Below are positions 1-8,296 of a stretch of 64,000 nucleotides of DNA, piece after piece; position 1 is the stretch's first letter, and every line of letters begins with the position of its first letter. Both the position numbers and the translations under genes were made by a program. Location: the NCBI RefSeq assembly GCF_017873815.1, contig NZ_JAGGKQ010000014.1, positions 1 through 64,000 of the forward strand, read 5' to 3'. The notes below the pieces were generated by a model. The model searched no databases. It saw only the letters and a program-made list of their open reading frames with translations, and had not been told where the DNA came from. The stretch is from Halorubrum alkaliphilum. Lineage in GTDB: Archaea > Halobacteriota > Halobacteria > Halobacteriales > Haloferacaceae.

Positions 1-100
1 CTCGGAGACCATCCCTGAGAAGGCATTCCCGATTCCTGCTGACGGACCATGTGTCCCCCGCGTGTCTCTATCTACGAGACAGTGACGAAATCAGCTCGGG

Positions 101-2779
101 CTAAACACGTACCGATATTTTATCATCCCGTTCATTCTGTGTCAGTGATCTGAGCCCCGGGAAGTGTCTGGACCAATATGCGTGACGTTCGACTTTCGCC
201 TTCTCCCAGGGAGGATTGCCAACGACAACATCGAACCCAGACTGATCGCCATCGAATACTTCGGGGAATGAAGCAGGGAAATGTAGTGGGTCAGTTGACT
301 CAAGTACTTCCTGTGCTCGATCATATGCGGGTAGTGCGGTTACGTCATCAATACTCGTGTCTGAGACCGGACCCGTATCTATGTCATCGTCAATCCGTGA
401 GGCGGCCAAGATGTCGAAGCGTGCCCGAACCTGATCGATACGCGTCTCAATCTCTGCCCTGGTTTCACGAGCCTCCTGAACCTGTTCGGCGCTGGCATCC
501 GCGAAGTCCCCGAGGCGATCAATGTCATTGCGCACTTCGTCCATCACGCTCTGGCCACCCATGAACATCTCCAGGGAAGACTGTTCCATATCAAGAATAT
601 CGGTTACCTCGTCCAACGTACCGATCCCTGCCAGTGAGTCGCCCGTCACGAGGTTGTAGTCGAGGAATGTTAACGGGAGGCCGGGAACGAAACTGTGGAC
701 CCAGATAGACAGCCGTGCGAGTTCCGTCGCCAGTGGATTGAGGTCCACGCCGTAGATACACCGTCGGGCAACCTGCCGACGAAGAAGCTGTCCTCGCTCA
801 ACCGGTGGCGCGTACTCCTCGTCGGCAAACGCGTCTAACGCGGCGTCTTCGAGGTTGTCGAGTTCATCCTCAACAGGTGGCAGTGGGTTCTCAGTAAGAT
901 ACGAGTAGAGCCGCGACTCGATACGGTCAACAGCACCCACGAGGAAGTGTCCCGATCCCATCGCGATGTCGGCCACTCGGATGTCGAAGAACGCGTCCGC
1001 GGCGGCGTTCTCGCCCTCTTCCTCTCGAAGCCGGTCGATGCGTTCGATGTGGTCGTCGAGTGCGGGTTCCAACGAGTAGTCCAGCAGATGCTCGACGAAC
1101 CGAGTCTTGGTGTAGTACGTTCCGGTAGCCTTGCGCTCCCCAGACTGACCGTGGAGGTACACTTCTCCCTCCTGGACGACCACGCCGTCGTCGTCCTCAC
1201 CCAGCGTTTGCTGTCCGTCATTACTGACGGGCTCGTAGCGTCCCTCGTCGTCTACGGTGAGCGGCTGGTCGGCCTGTGAGAGTTCGGACTCAAGGAGCCC
1301 TTCGTAGATGACGCCGAACTCGCGGACACCGATGTTCCGGAAGTCCACCGGCCCCTGGAATCCGTCTTCGGTCTCGTCAATCAGGAGACTCACCAGCACC
1401 GGGCCGAACTCCGAGTTGTCGAGCCGGATGTCTGCGAGCCGTGCCCCGGCCTCCGAAATATCGGGGTCTTCGGACAGAAGCCGACCGTCGTAGGCGGGCA
1501 GGCCCAGCTCGTCGTGGCCGTGGTGGATCGCCCGCGAGAGGTGCATCACGTCGTCCCAGTGGTCGTAGAAGTTCTCGTCGAACTCGCCTTCGTCCTGTAC
1601 GAACTCGTGGAGGTTGCGGGCCTTGCGCTTGAGCGAGTCCTGATCGTAGCGGGCGTTGCGCCGCCGCGGGAGGAACTCCTCGTCCTCGGTGTAGGAGATA
1701 AACAGGAGCCGGTACAGCAGGACGAGCGCCATTTCGTACGTTTCGTCGAGATCCTCTTTCGTCGGGTCCTCCAGATCACGAGCACGAGCGATGGCCTCTG
1801 CGAGATCGGGGACGACGTCGTCGTAGATCCGCTCACGAAGGCGCGCGCCGAGGTCGGCGGCGTAGTCCTTCGACCGCTCCATAATGTCGTGGAGCGTTCC
1901 CTCGTCCCGGAGCGCGTTCGCGGAGAACAGGAGCCAGAGATACGCGGCTTTGTCGTCGGCGAGCAAGTTCGTGTTCACCTCGACATAGGTGTCTGTACGA
2001 CCGCGCGACCCGAACCCGGCATCGGGGTTCGTGGTGTACAGTCGGAGCGTGTCACCGCTACTCCCGATGACGTAGTCGAGGTTGCGCTTGTCGGCCTCGT
2101 TGAGGGCGTAGGCGACCGGCGACTGGCCGACGAACCGGTCCTGGGCGTGGTCGAACGACTCGTCTTCCTGTAGGAACATCGCGACTGCGCGTTCGTGGCC
2201 GTCGCTGGAGTCCTTGAGGACGTAGCTCTGGTCGGTGAGCTGGTCGATCTCGTAGTTCAGCCCCTTGACCATCTCCCGTGGGTCATCGTCATCGAGGGCG
2301 CGACGAGCCTGTTCAGTCGCGTCCTCCCAGTCGTCACGTTCGGGGACACCGACGCGGAGTTCGTGCGTCGAAAGCAGTCCCTGATTCCTGAGCCCGGTGA
2401 GTTCCTCGTCGAGTTGGGGGAGCATCTCGCTGAGGAACTGCTGAGCGGTGAACCGATCCGGCTTGTCGAGCGCGGCATCGCACACCCGTTCGGCCTGTCC
2501 GCGGTCAACGTCACGATAGATGGGCGGCTCTTCACCACTCGGGCCACAGAGACCGACCTTGTCGCCGTAGATGGCGACGATCAGAATCGGGTTCGCGCGG
2601 TTTCCACGACGATCCGAGTACGTCTTCCGCAGGAACTCTTTCGTCGGGCGCTCACCGTGATCGGCGACTGCGATCTCCAGTTGGCTTGCGCCGTTTCCTT
2701 GGTAGTACTCGTACTCATTCCCCTCCCGATCGTAGTTCCAGGGGCGTCCGTTTCGGGAGGAAAGAAACGTAGAGGTCAT
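101..2779 (-). CDS. Truncated Eco57I-type (type IIG-like) DNA methylase
   Basis: The 892-residue product matches the N-terminal two thirds of haloarchaeal Eco57I-type restriction-modification methylases. An N-terminal nuclease/helical region is followed by an N6-adenine methylase core with a motif I-like SAM site (DIAMGSGHFLVG, about residue 610) and motif IV NPPW near residue 858. The frame stops 34 residues after NPPW, where full-length relatives (about 1300 residues) continue into the rest of the methylase fold and the target-recognition domain. None of the three frames in the remaining 100 bases restores a continuation, so it looks truncated and probably inactive for specific modification. 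It may be a relic of a defence gene carried by the element. Confidence 0.75.
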   Translation of the reverse strand: MTSTFLSSRNGRPWNYDREGNEYEYYQGNGASQLEIAVADHGERPTKEFLRKTYSDRRGNRANPILIVAIYGDKVGLCGPSGEEPPIYRDVDRGQAERVCDAALDKPDRFTAQQFLSEMLPQLDEELTGLRNQGLLSTHELRVGVPERDDWEDATEQARRALDDDDPREMVKGLNYEIDQLTDQSYVLKDSSDGHERAVAMFLQEDESFDHAQDRFVGQSPVAYALNEADKRNLDYVIGSSGDTLRLYTTNPDAGFGSRGRTDTYVEVNTNLLADDKAAYLWLLFSANALRDEGTLHDIMERSKDYAADLGARLRERIYDDVVPDLAEAIARARDLEDPTKEDLDETYEMALVLLYRLLFISYTEDEEFLPRRRNARYDQDSLKRKARNLHEFVQDEGEFDENFYDHWDDVMHLSRAIHHGHDELGLPAYDGRLLSEDPDISEAGARLADIRLDNSEFGPVLVSLLIDETEDGFQGPVDFRNIGVREFGVIYEGLLESELSQADQPLTVDDEGRYEPVSNDGQQTLGEDDDGVVVQEGEVYLHGQSGERKATGTYYTKTRFVEHLLDYSLEPALDDHIERIDRLREEEGENAAADAFFDIRVADIAMGSGHFLVGAVDRIESRLYSYLTENPLPPVEDELDNLEDAALDAFADEEYAPPVERGQLLRRQVARRCIYGVDLNPLATELARLSIWVHSFVPGLPLTFLDYNLVTGDSLAGIGTLDEVTDILDMEQSSLEMFMGGQSVMDEVRNDIDRLGDFADASAEQVQEARETRAEIETRIDQVRARFDILAASRIDDDIDTGPVSDTSIDDVTALPAYDRAQEVLESTDPLHFPASFPEVFDGDQSGFDVVVGNPPWEKAKVERHAYWSRHFPGLRSLTQNERDDKISVRV

Positions 2780-2868
2780 ATACCTATCCGAATAGTTCGC
2801 GTTTCATATAATTTGGTGGCACACTGAGATACATACTCGTTAACGCACACGTATGGGTGAAGGTAGAA

Positions 2869-3525
2869 CTACCAATTCCCCAGGAACTCGGGATCGAGAT
2901 CGACCTTACCAGCGAGATCGTTGATTCGATCTTTCTTGCTTTTCTTGTTCAGGGACGTGTACAGATAGTAACCGCCAGTCAGTTCGTAGGCCCCTCGCAT
3001 CTCGTCGCCGTTGGGATGGGCTTCCTCAGAGTTGATGGTACAGTTTTGTCGAGCCCAAGACGGCAGATATGGAATCTCGATCTCGTCGATCAAATCATAC
3101 TCTCTGACGAGGTAATCGATTGCGGCCCCCATATTCTGCTCCTGCGTCGTTTGTGTGGTTTCATCTTCATCAGGGATCATCTGGCCGTCAGAGAACCGAA
3201 TTACGTATCCACGATAGGATTCGTTGTCGGAGTCGTTGTTATCATTCGACGTTGAACCTACCTGCTCGGTATCGGCATCGAGTTCCGAGGCGTACAGCGT
3301 CACCCACTGTAGACTCTCACCGTTAGTTTGCTGTTCGACCTGTGTCTGCTCCAAATTTAGTGGGGGGACATCACCATGATCGTATTGACGCTTCTCGATC
3401 CATTCTGGTTCTTCCCAGGGGGTTGGTTTTTCGTACTGGTACAGGTCTTGGCCGCCCTCGTGGATTACGAGCGCGTAGGTATCGATCTCGACGTCGGTTC
3501 GTGTCGGAGCGAGGTTTGTCGCCAT
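2869..3525 (-). CDS. Hypothetical protein of the integrated element
   Basis: A 218-residue acidic protein without a recognised domain. The start is taken at the ATG before ATNLAPTRTD because GGAGAG lies 6 bases upstream; an earlier in-frame ATG would add 25 unlikely residues. The middle contains a low-complexity Asn/Asp/Ser stretch (about residues 90-105), and the C-terminus is lysine-rich before an acidic tail. It is divergent from the next gene across an AT-rich spacer (3526-3706) that probably holds both promoters. Confidence 0.55.
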   Translation of the reverse strand: MATNLAPTRTDVEIDTYALVIHEGGQDLYQYEKPTPWEEPEWIEKRQYDHGDVPPLNLEQTQVEQQTNGESLQWVTLYASELDADTEQVGSTSNDNNDSDNESYRGYVIRFSDGQMIPDEDETTQTTQEQNMGAAIDYLVREYDLIDEIEIPYLPSWARQNCTINSEEAHPNGDEMRGAYELTGGYYLYTSLNKKSKKDRINDLAGKVDLDPEFLGNW

Positions 3526-3706
3526 CTGTATCTCTCCTCTCCGCATACTATAGACCGAATGGATAAATATATTTCTACATTTACGCATTCTCCAATTCAA
3601 ATATCAGGTGGCAGTAGATTCGGGAATATATGCCGGAGAAGTGTCTTGCTGACCTTTATGCTGACAGCGACAGAGACTTTTTGAAACAGGTATCTGTAAA
3701 CTGATT

Positions 3707-4708
3707 ATGCCCAATCCTCTGTTCTCAACGTATACCCAGGGCGAGAATCGGGTTACCTCAACGATCATCGCTGTCCTCGAACACGTCAACAACCAACTGA
3801 CGGAGGATATTCTCGAAGCACTCATCGACGAATCGGATCTGGGCCTCGTCTCATTCGATAATCAGGTGACGGGTGTCGAATCCATACCGGATGCCGCAAT
3901 CAGAAGTTCGACGGCGCTCTGGTTCGAAACGAAGACCAGTCGTGACGCGGTTGACCGGGGACAACTGGAGAATCACCTGAAAGCACTCGATGACGATTCC
4001 TCGGAACTCCAGCGACTTATTGTCCTAACACCTGACGGACGAATCCCTGAGGAAATAGTCGAGATCGAGGATGAGCGGATCGTGTGGGTGAATTTCGACA
4101 CACTCGTGGACACCGTCGAAACCGTCCTGGATCGGGACGTGGGAACGGCGGAGATGAGTATGTCCGTTCCCACCGAACGCGAGGCGTTCCTGCTCCGCGA
4201 ACTCATCCGGTTCATTTACGACGAGGACCTTGTTGGCGGGAGGGAAGATCGCGTGCTCGTCGTTGCGGCTAGGAAGGCCTGGCCGGAATACCAGAAACAC
4301 GGCCTCTACTTCTGTCAACCGAACCGGTCGTTCAAACCCGTCTCGTACATGGCGTTCTACAAAGATGGCGAAATCAAGCCCACCATACCGAGAGTCACAG
4401 ATTCTATCGAGAGTATCGAACTCACCGAGGAAACAGTCCGAGGACATCCCGATCTCTCACGGTCCCAACGCGAACAACTGCTGAACGGCGTCGAACAGTT
4501 ACATGCCGAGGGGTCAGAGCGATATGGGGACACAGAGAAAGTGATCTTCCTTCGAGAGGGCGAAGAGCTTGCACATCCGATCACAAACGACAAGACAGCG
4601 AGTGATTCCGACCGAACGGTTGCGTTCGTCCAAGGCCATCGGTACGTCTCATTCTCGAAGCTCCAGCAGAATCCCGAATACACGACAGAACTGGAGGAAT
4701 CCACCTGA
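3707..4708 (+). CDS. PD-(D/E)XK nuclease-like protein
   Basis: A 333-residue protein whose N-terminal half has a restriction-endonuclease-like pattern: Glu in ENRVTS (about residue 13), an Asp in SIPDAAI (about 62), then ETK in WFETKTS (about 74) and a Gln/His pair in QLENHL. The spacing fits a PD-(D/E)XK core. The C-terminal half is unrecognised. It is one of only two plus-strand genes in the element and is surrounded by minus-strand operons, as expected for an independently expressed cargo or defence gene. Nuclease activity is inferred, and no partner methylase is adjacent except the truncated one further left. Confidence 0.6.
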   Translation: MPNPLFSTYTQGENRVTSTIIAVLEHVNNQLTEDILEALIDESDLGLVSFDNQVTGVESIPDAAIRSSTALWFETKTSRDAVDRGQLENHLKALDDDSSELQRLIVLTPDGRIPEEIVEIEDERIVWVNFDTLVDTVETVLDRDVGTAEMSMSVPTEREAFLLRELIRFIYDEDLVGGREDRVLVVAARKAWPEYQKHGLYFCQPNRSFKPVSYMAFYKDGEIKPTIPRVTDSIESIELTEETVRGHPDLSRSQREQLLNGVEQLHAEGSERYGDTEKVIFLREGEELAHPITNDKTASDSDRTVAFVQGHRYVSFSKLQQNPEYTTELEEST

Positions 4709-4717
4709 TCTTGTCCA

Positions 4718-4942
4718 TCAAAGTCGTGCGTGAAGCACCTGAACAATCTTTCCTTCCAGTGGGAGAAGAATGCCGAGACTGTCTTTGTCTACACCTGTCT
4801 CTTCGTAGCAGGCTTGTACAGCCTTCGATACCCGTTCGTGCATCGCCACTAACTGCTCGGTCTCGACTTCTCGGAGATCGCGGGGCGTCTCGTCGCCGTA
4901 GACGTTGGTCACGACTTCGTGTTCTCGATCCGTGAGTTCCAT
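4718..4942 (-). CDS. Small hypothetical protein, last gene of the ten-gene operon
   Basis: A 74-residue acidic, mainly helical protein with no recognised domain. It starts 2 bases after the stop of the preceding gene (4945-5175), so it is the distal member of the minus-strand run of small genes that begins at 7548. It ends 9 bases past the stop of the convergent PD-(D/E)XK gene. Confidence 0.6.
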   Translation of the reverse strand: MELTDREHEVVTNVYGDETPRDLREVETEQLVAMHERVSKAVQACYEETGVDKDSLGILLPLEGKIVQVLHARL

Positions 4943-4944
4943 CC

Positions 4945-5175
4945 TTATTTCTCCGGTGCTGGTCGAAGATCGCGCCAGCGGAAGTGGTCGCTGTCTCCGT
5001 TCTCGAACTCTACACTGAAGAGGTACGAGTCGCGTTCGTCACCCGTTGCCTCGCCAGCGTCGTCCTCGATCACCTCGTATACCTTTCCGGTTCGTTCGTG
5101 GTAGCGGTCGAAGTCGGGATCGTCAGTATCGGGAATGTCGATCCGAACACGATCACCAACCTCGAAGCGTTTCAT
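4945..5175 (-). CDS. Small SH3-like/KOW-type hypothetical protein
   Basis: A 76-residue protein beginning MKRFEVGDRVRIDIPDT. The pattern, a hydrophobic start, GDRVRI, then GKVYEV and an acidic beta-rich tail ending in WRDLRPA, is like small SH3/KOW folds such as L21e. I infer a nucleic-acid or protein-binding beta barrel; the specific role is unknown. It lies in the small-gene operon, 19 bases after the preceding stop. Confidence 0.6.
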   Translation of the reverse strand: MKRFEVGDRVRIDIPDTDDPDFDRYHERTGKVYEVIEDDAGEATGDERDSYLFSVEFENGDSDHFRWRDLRPAPEK

Positions 5176-5194
5176 AAATGGGGATTCTCAGGGC

Positions 5195-5431
5195 TTACCC
5201 CTGTTCGTTACGGTCGGCCCACTGCTCACCCATCTCTCGGGCGAGCTCGTGTATATCGTCCTGATGGTCTACTTTGGACAGCTTCACCCGGCCCGTCATT
5301 CGCTCGAAGCCACAGCGGTTGTTACACTCGTAGTAGACCTTCCAGCCCGAAGCTTCCTCCTTTAGCCCGTAGACCAAGGGTGTGCCACAGTCCGGGCACG
5401 TTGCCGACTCGTGTTTCGTGAAGGTCAGCAT
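5195..5431 (-). CDS. Zinc-ribbon small protein
   Basis: A 78-residue protein starting MLTFTKHESATCPDCG. CPDCG near residue 12 and CNNRCGF near residue 38 form a four-cysteine zinc ribbon. The start at 5431 overlaps the end of the upstream gene by 7 bases, which supports this start over longer upstream options. Such ribbons are common in haloarchaeal virus and plasmid early genes; the target is unknown. Confidence 0.65.
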   Translation of the reverse strand: MLTFTKHESATCPDCGTPLVYGLKEEASGWKVYYECNNRCGFERMTGRVKLSKVDHQDDIHELAREMGEQWADRNEQG

Positions 5432-5715
5432 CGCTCCTCCTCTGGCGTACTCCGATCTCGAACGCGAATACCTGCGAGCCGATGGCTGAAGAACACACCG
5501 ACCAAGATCGCTTCGTCGGCTCCCTCGGTGCTGGGATAAACTGATTCGGGACAACAGTCGAGACACCACGTCCGTCGGGGTGTCCACCCGCCTTCGTCGT
5601 ACCACGTGGCATAGAGGCCTGCCTTGTCGCCGTGCTGAATCCGCTTGTTACACGAGTCACAGATATGACCCGTACCAACACCGTTCATCGCCGCCGCTGG
5701 GTCGGGACGGCTCAT
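5425..5715 (-). CDS. Small zinc-finger protein
   Basis: A 96-residue protein with CDSCNK (about residues 19-24) and WCLDCC (about 50-55), a typical pair of CxxC zinc knuckles. The ATG overlaps the stop of the upstream 56-residue gene as ATGA, so translation is probably coupled. Function unknown; presumably nucleic-acid or protein binding. Confidence 0.65.
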   Translation of the reverse strand: MSRPDPAAAMNGVGTGHICDSCNKRIQHGDKAGLYATWYDEGGWTPRRTWCLDCCPESVYPSTEGADEAILVGVFFSHRLAGIRVRDRSTPEEERC

Positions 5716-5882
5716 TGGTCGTCACCTGCCAGCCTGTCGAGGCTGTTCTGAAGATTCTCCTCGGTAAGATCGATCCACGTCTCGACGCGGTCCTCCTGAC
5801 CTGTGACCCGTCCCAACAATCGCAGGACCGGGTACCACAAACGGATGTTCCAACGGATGAACCTGATCCAGGCTCTAAGCAT
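5712..5882 (-). CDS. 56-residue basic/amphipathic protein
   Basis: A short gene that fills the gap between two operon members. It starts inside the end of the upstream gene (ATG at 5882, upstream stop at 5875-5877) and its TGA overlaps the next ATG at 5715 (ATGA). The product begins MLRAWIRFIRWNIRLWYPVL, rich in Trp, Arg and Leu, followed by an acidic helical tail. The N-terminus could be a membrane-surface helix. Overlaps on both sides are the main support; no family is recognised. Confidence 0.6.
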   Translation of the reverse strand: MLRAWIRFIRWNIRLWYPVLRLLGRVTGQEDRVETWIDLTEENLQNSLDRLAGDDQ

Positions 5883-6252
5883 CGTCGATCACCCCCCGAC
5901 GCCACACATCGAGATCCTGTTTCGTCAGCGTCCAGCCTTCTTCGGGGAGTTCCGATACGACTTCGCATTTGAATCGCTGGTAGTGTTCGCAGGCGAACTC
6001 GTTGTTGTACGCGTGTGCGAGAGTAGCGATAGCCAACTGTGCTGGCCCGCTTCCACCGTATCCCCACTCGAATCCCGAGGGACTGGCACTAAGCAGATCA
6101 TACCGGTAATCCAACGACTCGCCATCAACCATCACCTCAACTTCGTCACCGACCTGGGCAGAGGGGTCGCGGCGGCCACGGTAGACGGCCTGTTCCGTCG
6201 TTCCAACCCTACCCGGAGTATCCGCGATTGAGGGTCGCTTGTCGCTACTCAC
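5875..6252 (-). CDS. DUF6166-like protein
   Basis: A 125-residue protein that resembles the DUF6166 family of phage- and plasmid-borne proteins. A VYRGRR start of the domain near residue 23 is followed by VEVMVDG, then GFEWGYGGSGPAQLAIA (about residues 61-77), YQRFKCEVV and a C-terminal WTL motif. The biochemical role of this family is not known to me. Overlaps with both neighbours place it in the small-gene operon. Confidence 0.7.
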   Translation of the reverse strand: MSSDKRPSIADTPGRVGTTEQAVYRGRRDPSAQVGDEVEVMVDGESLDYRYDLLSASPSGFEWGYGGSGPAQLAIATLAHAYNNEFACEHYQRFKCEVVSELPEEGWTLTKQDLDVWRRGVIDDA

Positions 6253-6634
6253 AGCCTGTCACCTCCTGAAGCCGGTCGATTGCGGACTCCAAGTTCGAGG
6301 CTTCCGCGTGGAGGTCGTCAGCTTGTTGCTCAAGCTGTTCGGCACTCATCACCAGTTCGCTGGCAGTGCGTTCGAGTTCTTCCTCAAGCGACTCAACATC
6401 AACTTGGCCGACCTCCATTCGAACTCTCCTGATATGCTTACATTCTGTTACTTCCTCTCGATGCTGGAAGTCTGGACAGGTACAAGCTGGCTCTCGGAGG
6501 TCAACGGTGTACTCCGAGCCTGACTGAGTTGAAATACTAAACATCGCTGGGGCTTCCTCGATGACAGTCATATACTCCTTGAGCGCCCTGCGAGTGCGAG
6601 GCTCCACGTCAGGCTGAACGGATTCGGAACTCAC
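6245..6634 (-). CDS. SWIM zinc-finger protein
   Basis: A 129-residue protein with a SWIM-type zinc site (CTCPDFQHREEVTECKHI, about residues 51-68), followed by a long heptad-like helix (about 75-125) likely to form a coiled coil. SWIM fingers bind DNA or protein. In haloarchaeal elements they are often small stand-alone proteins. Overlaps the next gene by 8 bases and the previous one by 4. Confidence 0.7.
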   Translation of the reverse strand: MSSESVQPDVEPRTRRALKEYMTVIEEAPAMFSISTQSGSEYTVDLREPACTCPDFQHREEVTECKHIRRVRMEVGQVDVESLEEELERTASELVMSAEQLEQQADDLHAEASNLESAIDRLQEVTGCE

Positions 6635-6819
6635 GCCTCCTCACCTCCTCGTCGTCGGACTTCTCTGACGTAGGCGTGACTCCGAGCCTTCTCCGCGTGC
6701 TCAGTACAGACCGGGTCTTCCGCATATCCTCGAACTGGCGCGTTCACAATTGCGACGTGAGTCCCCGTCTTCTGACAGCCAAGCTCCCGACACAACGACT
6801 CTTCTTCGGTCCTACTCAT
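6631..6819 (-). CDS. 62-residue small hypothetical protein with Cys/His residues
   Basis: The product carries three cysteines and two histidines (LCRELGCQ, PVCTEHAEKA), possibly a small zinc site, and ends in a basic RRRGGEEA tail. It overlaps both neighbours (8 and 4 bases), so it belongs to the coupled operon. No family recognised. Confidence 0.6.
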   Translation of the reverse strand: MSRTEEESLCRELGCQKTGTHVAIVNAPVRGYAEDPVCTEHAEKARSHAYVREVRRRGGEEA

Positions 6820-7312
6820 CGTCAGTCACCCCCGGTCCGTAACCGAACTCGAACCCATCGTGCCGGATAACCACTTGCCCTTGTTCAGGATCAGCGTCGA
6901 TCTCTACGATCTCTGTCTCGTTCGGGAACGCTTGCTCGGCCTCAATGACGGCTTCAACGATAGTGTCGAACAACTCTGCATCCTGTTCTTCGAGCCGGTT
7001 AATGTCGCCTCGATCTAACTGTAGCTCTGGATACTCGTCGCCCGTCAGCTCTGTCGCGTAGGCGAGATCGAACCGTCGCCACCGCGTCTCATCACACTCG
7101 CGACCGTACTCGTAATAGACCTCATCGCGTTGGCGGTCGGTGTACGAGTTGACGACTTCGGCCCACACACATCGCTCGTGGAATATCGCCGCCATATCCT
7201 CAAGAATCGGATAGTCGCGCTCGACTGGTTCCCACTCGTGTTCGTGAGTCGGTCCCCCGAAGTGTCGGTCAATATCGGCGGGTGAGACTCCAGGAGGGAG
7301 ATTCTGACTCAT
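6812..7312 (-). CDS. Hypothetical acidic protein
   Basis: A 166-residue acidic protein with no cysteine pair or Walker motif; the C-terminus ends in a beta-rich segment (VVIRHDGFEFGYGPG). It follows the first operon gene with stop/start overlap at 7312. Function unknown. Confidence 0.6.
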   Translation of the reverse strand: MSQNLPPGVSPADIDRHFGGPTHEHEWEPVERDYPILEDMAAIFHERCVWAEVVNSYTDRQRDEVYYEYGRECDETRWRRFDLAYATELTGDEYPELQLDRGDINRLEEQDAELFDTIVEAVIEAEQAFPNETEIVEIDADPEQGQVVIRHDGFEFGYGPGVTDDE

Positions 7313-7548
7313 TACGGCTCACCCTCACAGTTGTCCGGGAAGTCACGCTCTCGAAGCACCTCAACACCGCACTGGATACACCGGAGGTATCGCTCCAGGT
7401 ACTCGGTCTGGTTCTCGTGTTGCCGATGAGAATCAGGATGCTTTCCGGGCACCCACTCCGCCTTGTCGATGACCAGATGCGGGCCGACTTGTTCCGCATC
7501 CGGGTGTCTGTCCGACAGCGTTTCCACTCTTGAACTCGTATCTGACAT
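7312..7548 (-). CDS. Small protein with CxxC, first gene of the ten-gene operon
   Basis: A 78-residue protein with CIQC near residue 57 and a further Cys near the C-terminus. A purine-rich Shine-Dalgarno (GAGGAGCAAGG) precedes the ATG at 7548, unlike the leaderless chromosomal genes. It is the promoter-proximal member of the operon 7548 to 4718, and a dyad at 7579-7599 lies just upstream. Confidence 0.6.
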   Translation of the reverse strand: MSDTSSRVETLSDRHPDAEQVGPHLVIDKAEWVPGKHPDSHRQHENQTEYLERYLRCIQCGVEVLRERDFPDNCEGEP

Positions 7549-7578
7549 TGCTTCCTTGCTCCTCAGGGAAGCCCACAG

Positions 7579-7599
7579 ACCGGTGCTCCTATCACCGGT
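7579..7599. promoter_or_regulatory. Perfect dyad upstream of the small-gene operon
   Basis: ACCGGTG and CACCGGT, separated by 7 bases, centred 41 bases upstream of the first ATG. Position and symmetry suit an operator or a leader hairpin. The regulator is unknown; the PhiH1-like protein of the same element is one candidate. Confidence 0.35.
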
Positions 7600-7849
7600 T
7601 TCCTACTCCGGAACCAAGTTCCGAGAGCTGTAGCTATGGATTCCCTGTATTAGATAGTAGGGGTGGAAGGATTATAGTAATATCTAAGACGGGTGATATT
7701 ACTTATTCCGTGGATAGCGGTTTTTCCAGAGATCGAATAAACATATTGCTGATAGTAATGACGCGCTCTCCTTGATTTTCACCTCGTCCCCTATCTCACA
7801 AAGATCCGCAACCGCGCAAGTAGATATATTGGCTGTAGACAGATCCGAA

Positions 7850-7922
7850 CCCTGCTGTCGAGACGGAACCCAAGGTAACGGTATCCGTACAGTCGTTGGT
7901 CAGCAAACGTTCCGACAGCAGG
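7850..7922. repeat. Inverted repeat CCTGCTGTCG / CGACAGCAGG
   Basis: Ten-base arms (7851-7860 and 7913-7922) flank a 52-base AT-richer spacer. The same arm sequence occurs again as a tighter dyad beside the integrase gene (13363-13404), so it is a motif of the element rather than a chance hairpin. Confidence 0.5.
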
Positions 7923-7970
7923 TGGTGCGCATCTCTTCCCTCGCCCATTGCTCTGGGCCCCCGTCGCTGA

Positions 7971-8296
7971 TTGTAACAACGCCTACTTAGGCTGTTACAC
8001 GAGGTAGAGGATCTATTAGCGGCCAAATCAGGGAGAACAGCACAGACTCAGAGCCGAGCGCAGAGCCACTCTTTTCCCTCACAAAATCCACAGTGTCTTC
8101 CCCACTGTACAGTGAGCAACTCTATTCCACCGAAATGAAGTGCTGGGCTGTTACATAGGTTCCGAAACAGCCGAAATCAAAAGATAGAGTGGCTGTAAGC
8201 GGTGTAACAGCCTATAGACAGGGTTGTTACATTAGACTCTCAGGCTCTGAAACCCGGGATTCCGAGGGGTGGGGCTGAACCCTGGCTGTTACAGCG
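7971..8296. repeat. Six TGTTAC/GTAACA iteron-like repeats
   Basis: Copies of (G)GCTGTTAC or its complement are centred near 7975, 7994, 8151, 8205, 8228 and 8289. Several extend to GGCTGTTACA with mixed orientation. The last runs into the end of the primase/helicase gene. Clustered short repeats beside a replication initiator fit iterons of an origin; a regulator-binding array is the alternative. Confidence 0.45.

Larger units (their letters stand above)
7549..8288. other. 740-bp AT-rich non-coding region, possible origin
   Basis: No convincing gene on either strand. It holds the operator-like dyad, a long-spaced inverted repeat (7850-7922) and most of the TGTTAC repeats. It separates the primase/helicase operon, which ends here, from the small-gene operon, which starts here. 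This is the layout expected for a replication origin plus a promoter region. Confidence 0.5.

Noticed and set aside
7772-8026. Short ORFs on both strands within the 740-bp putative origin
   Set aside because: Low-complexity residue content, overlap of both strands, and repeats running through them suggest chance frames.
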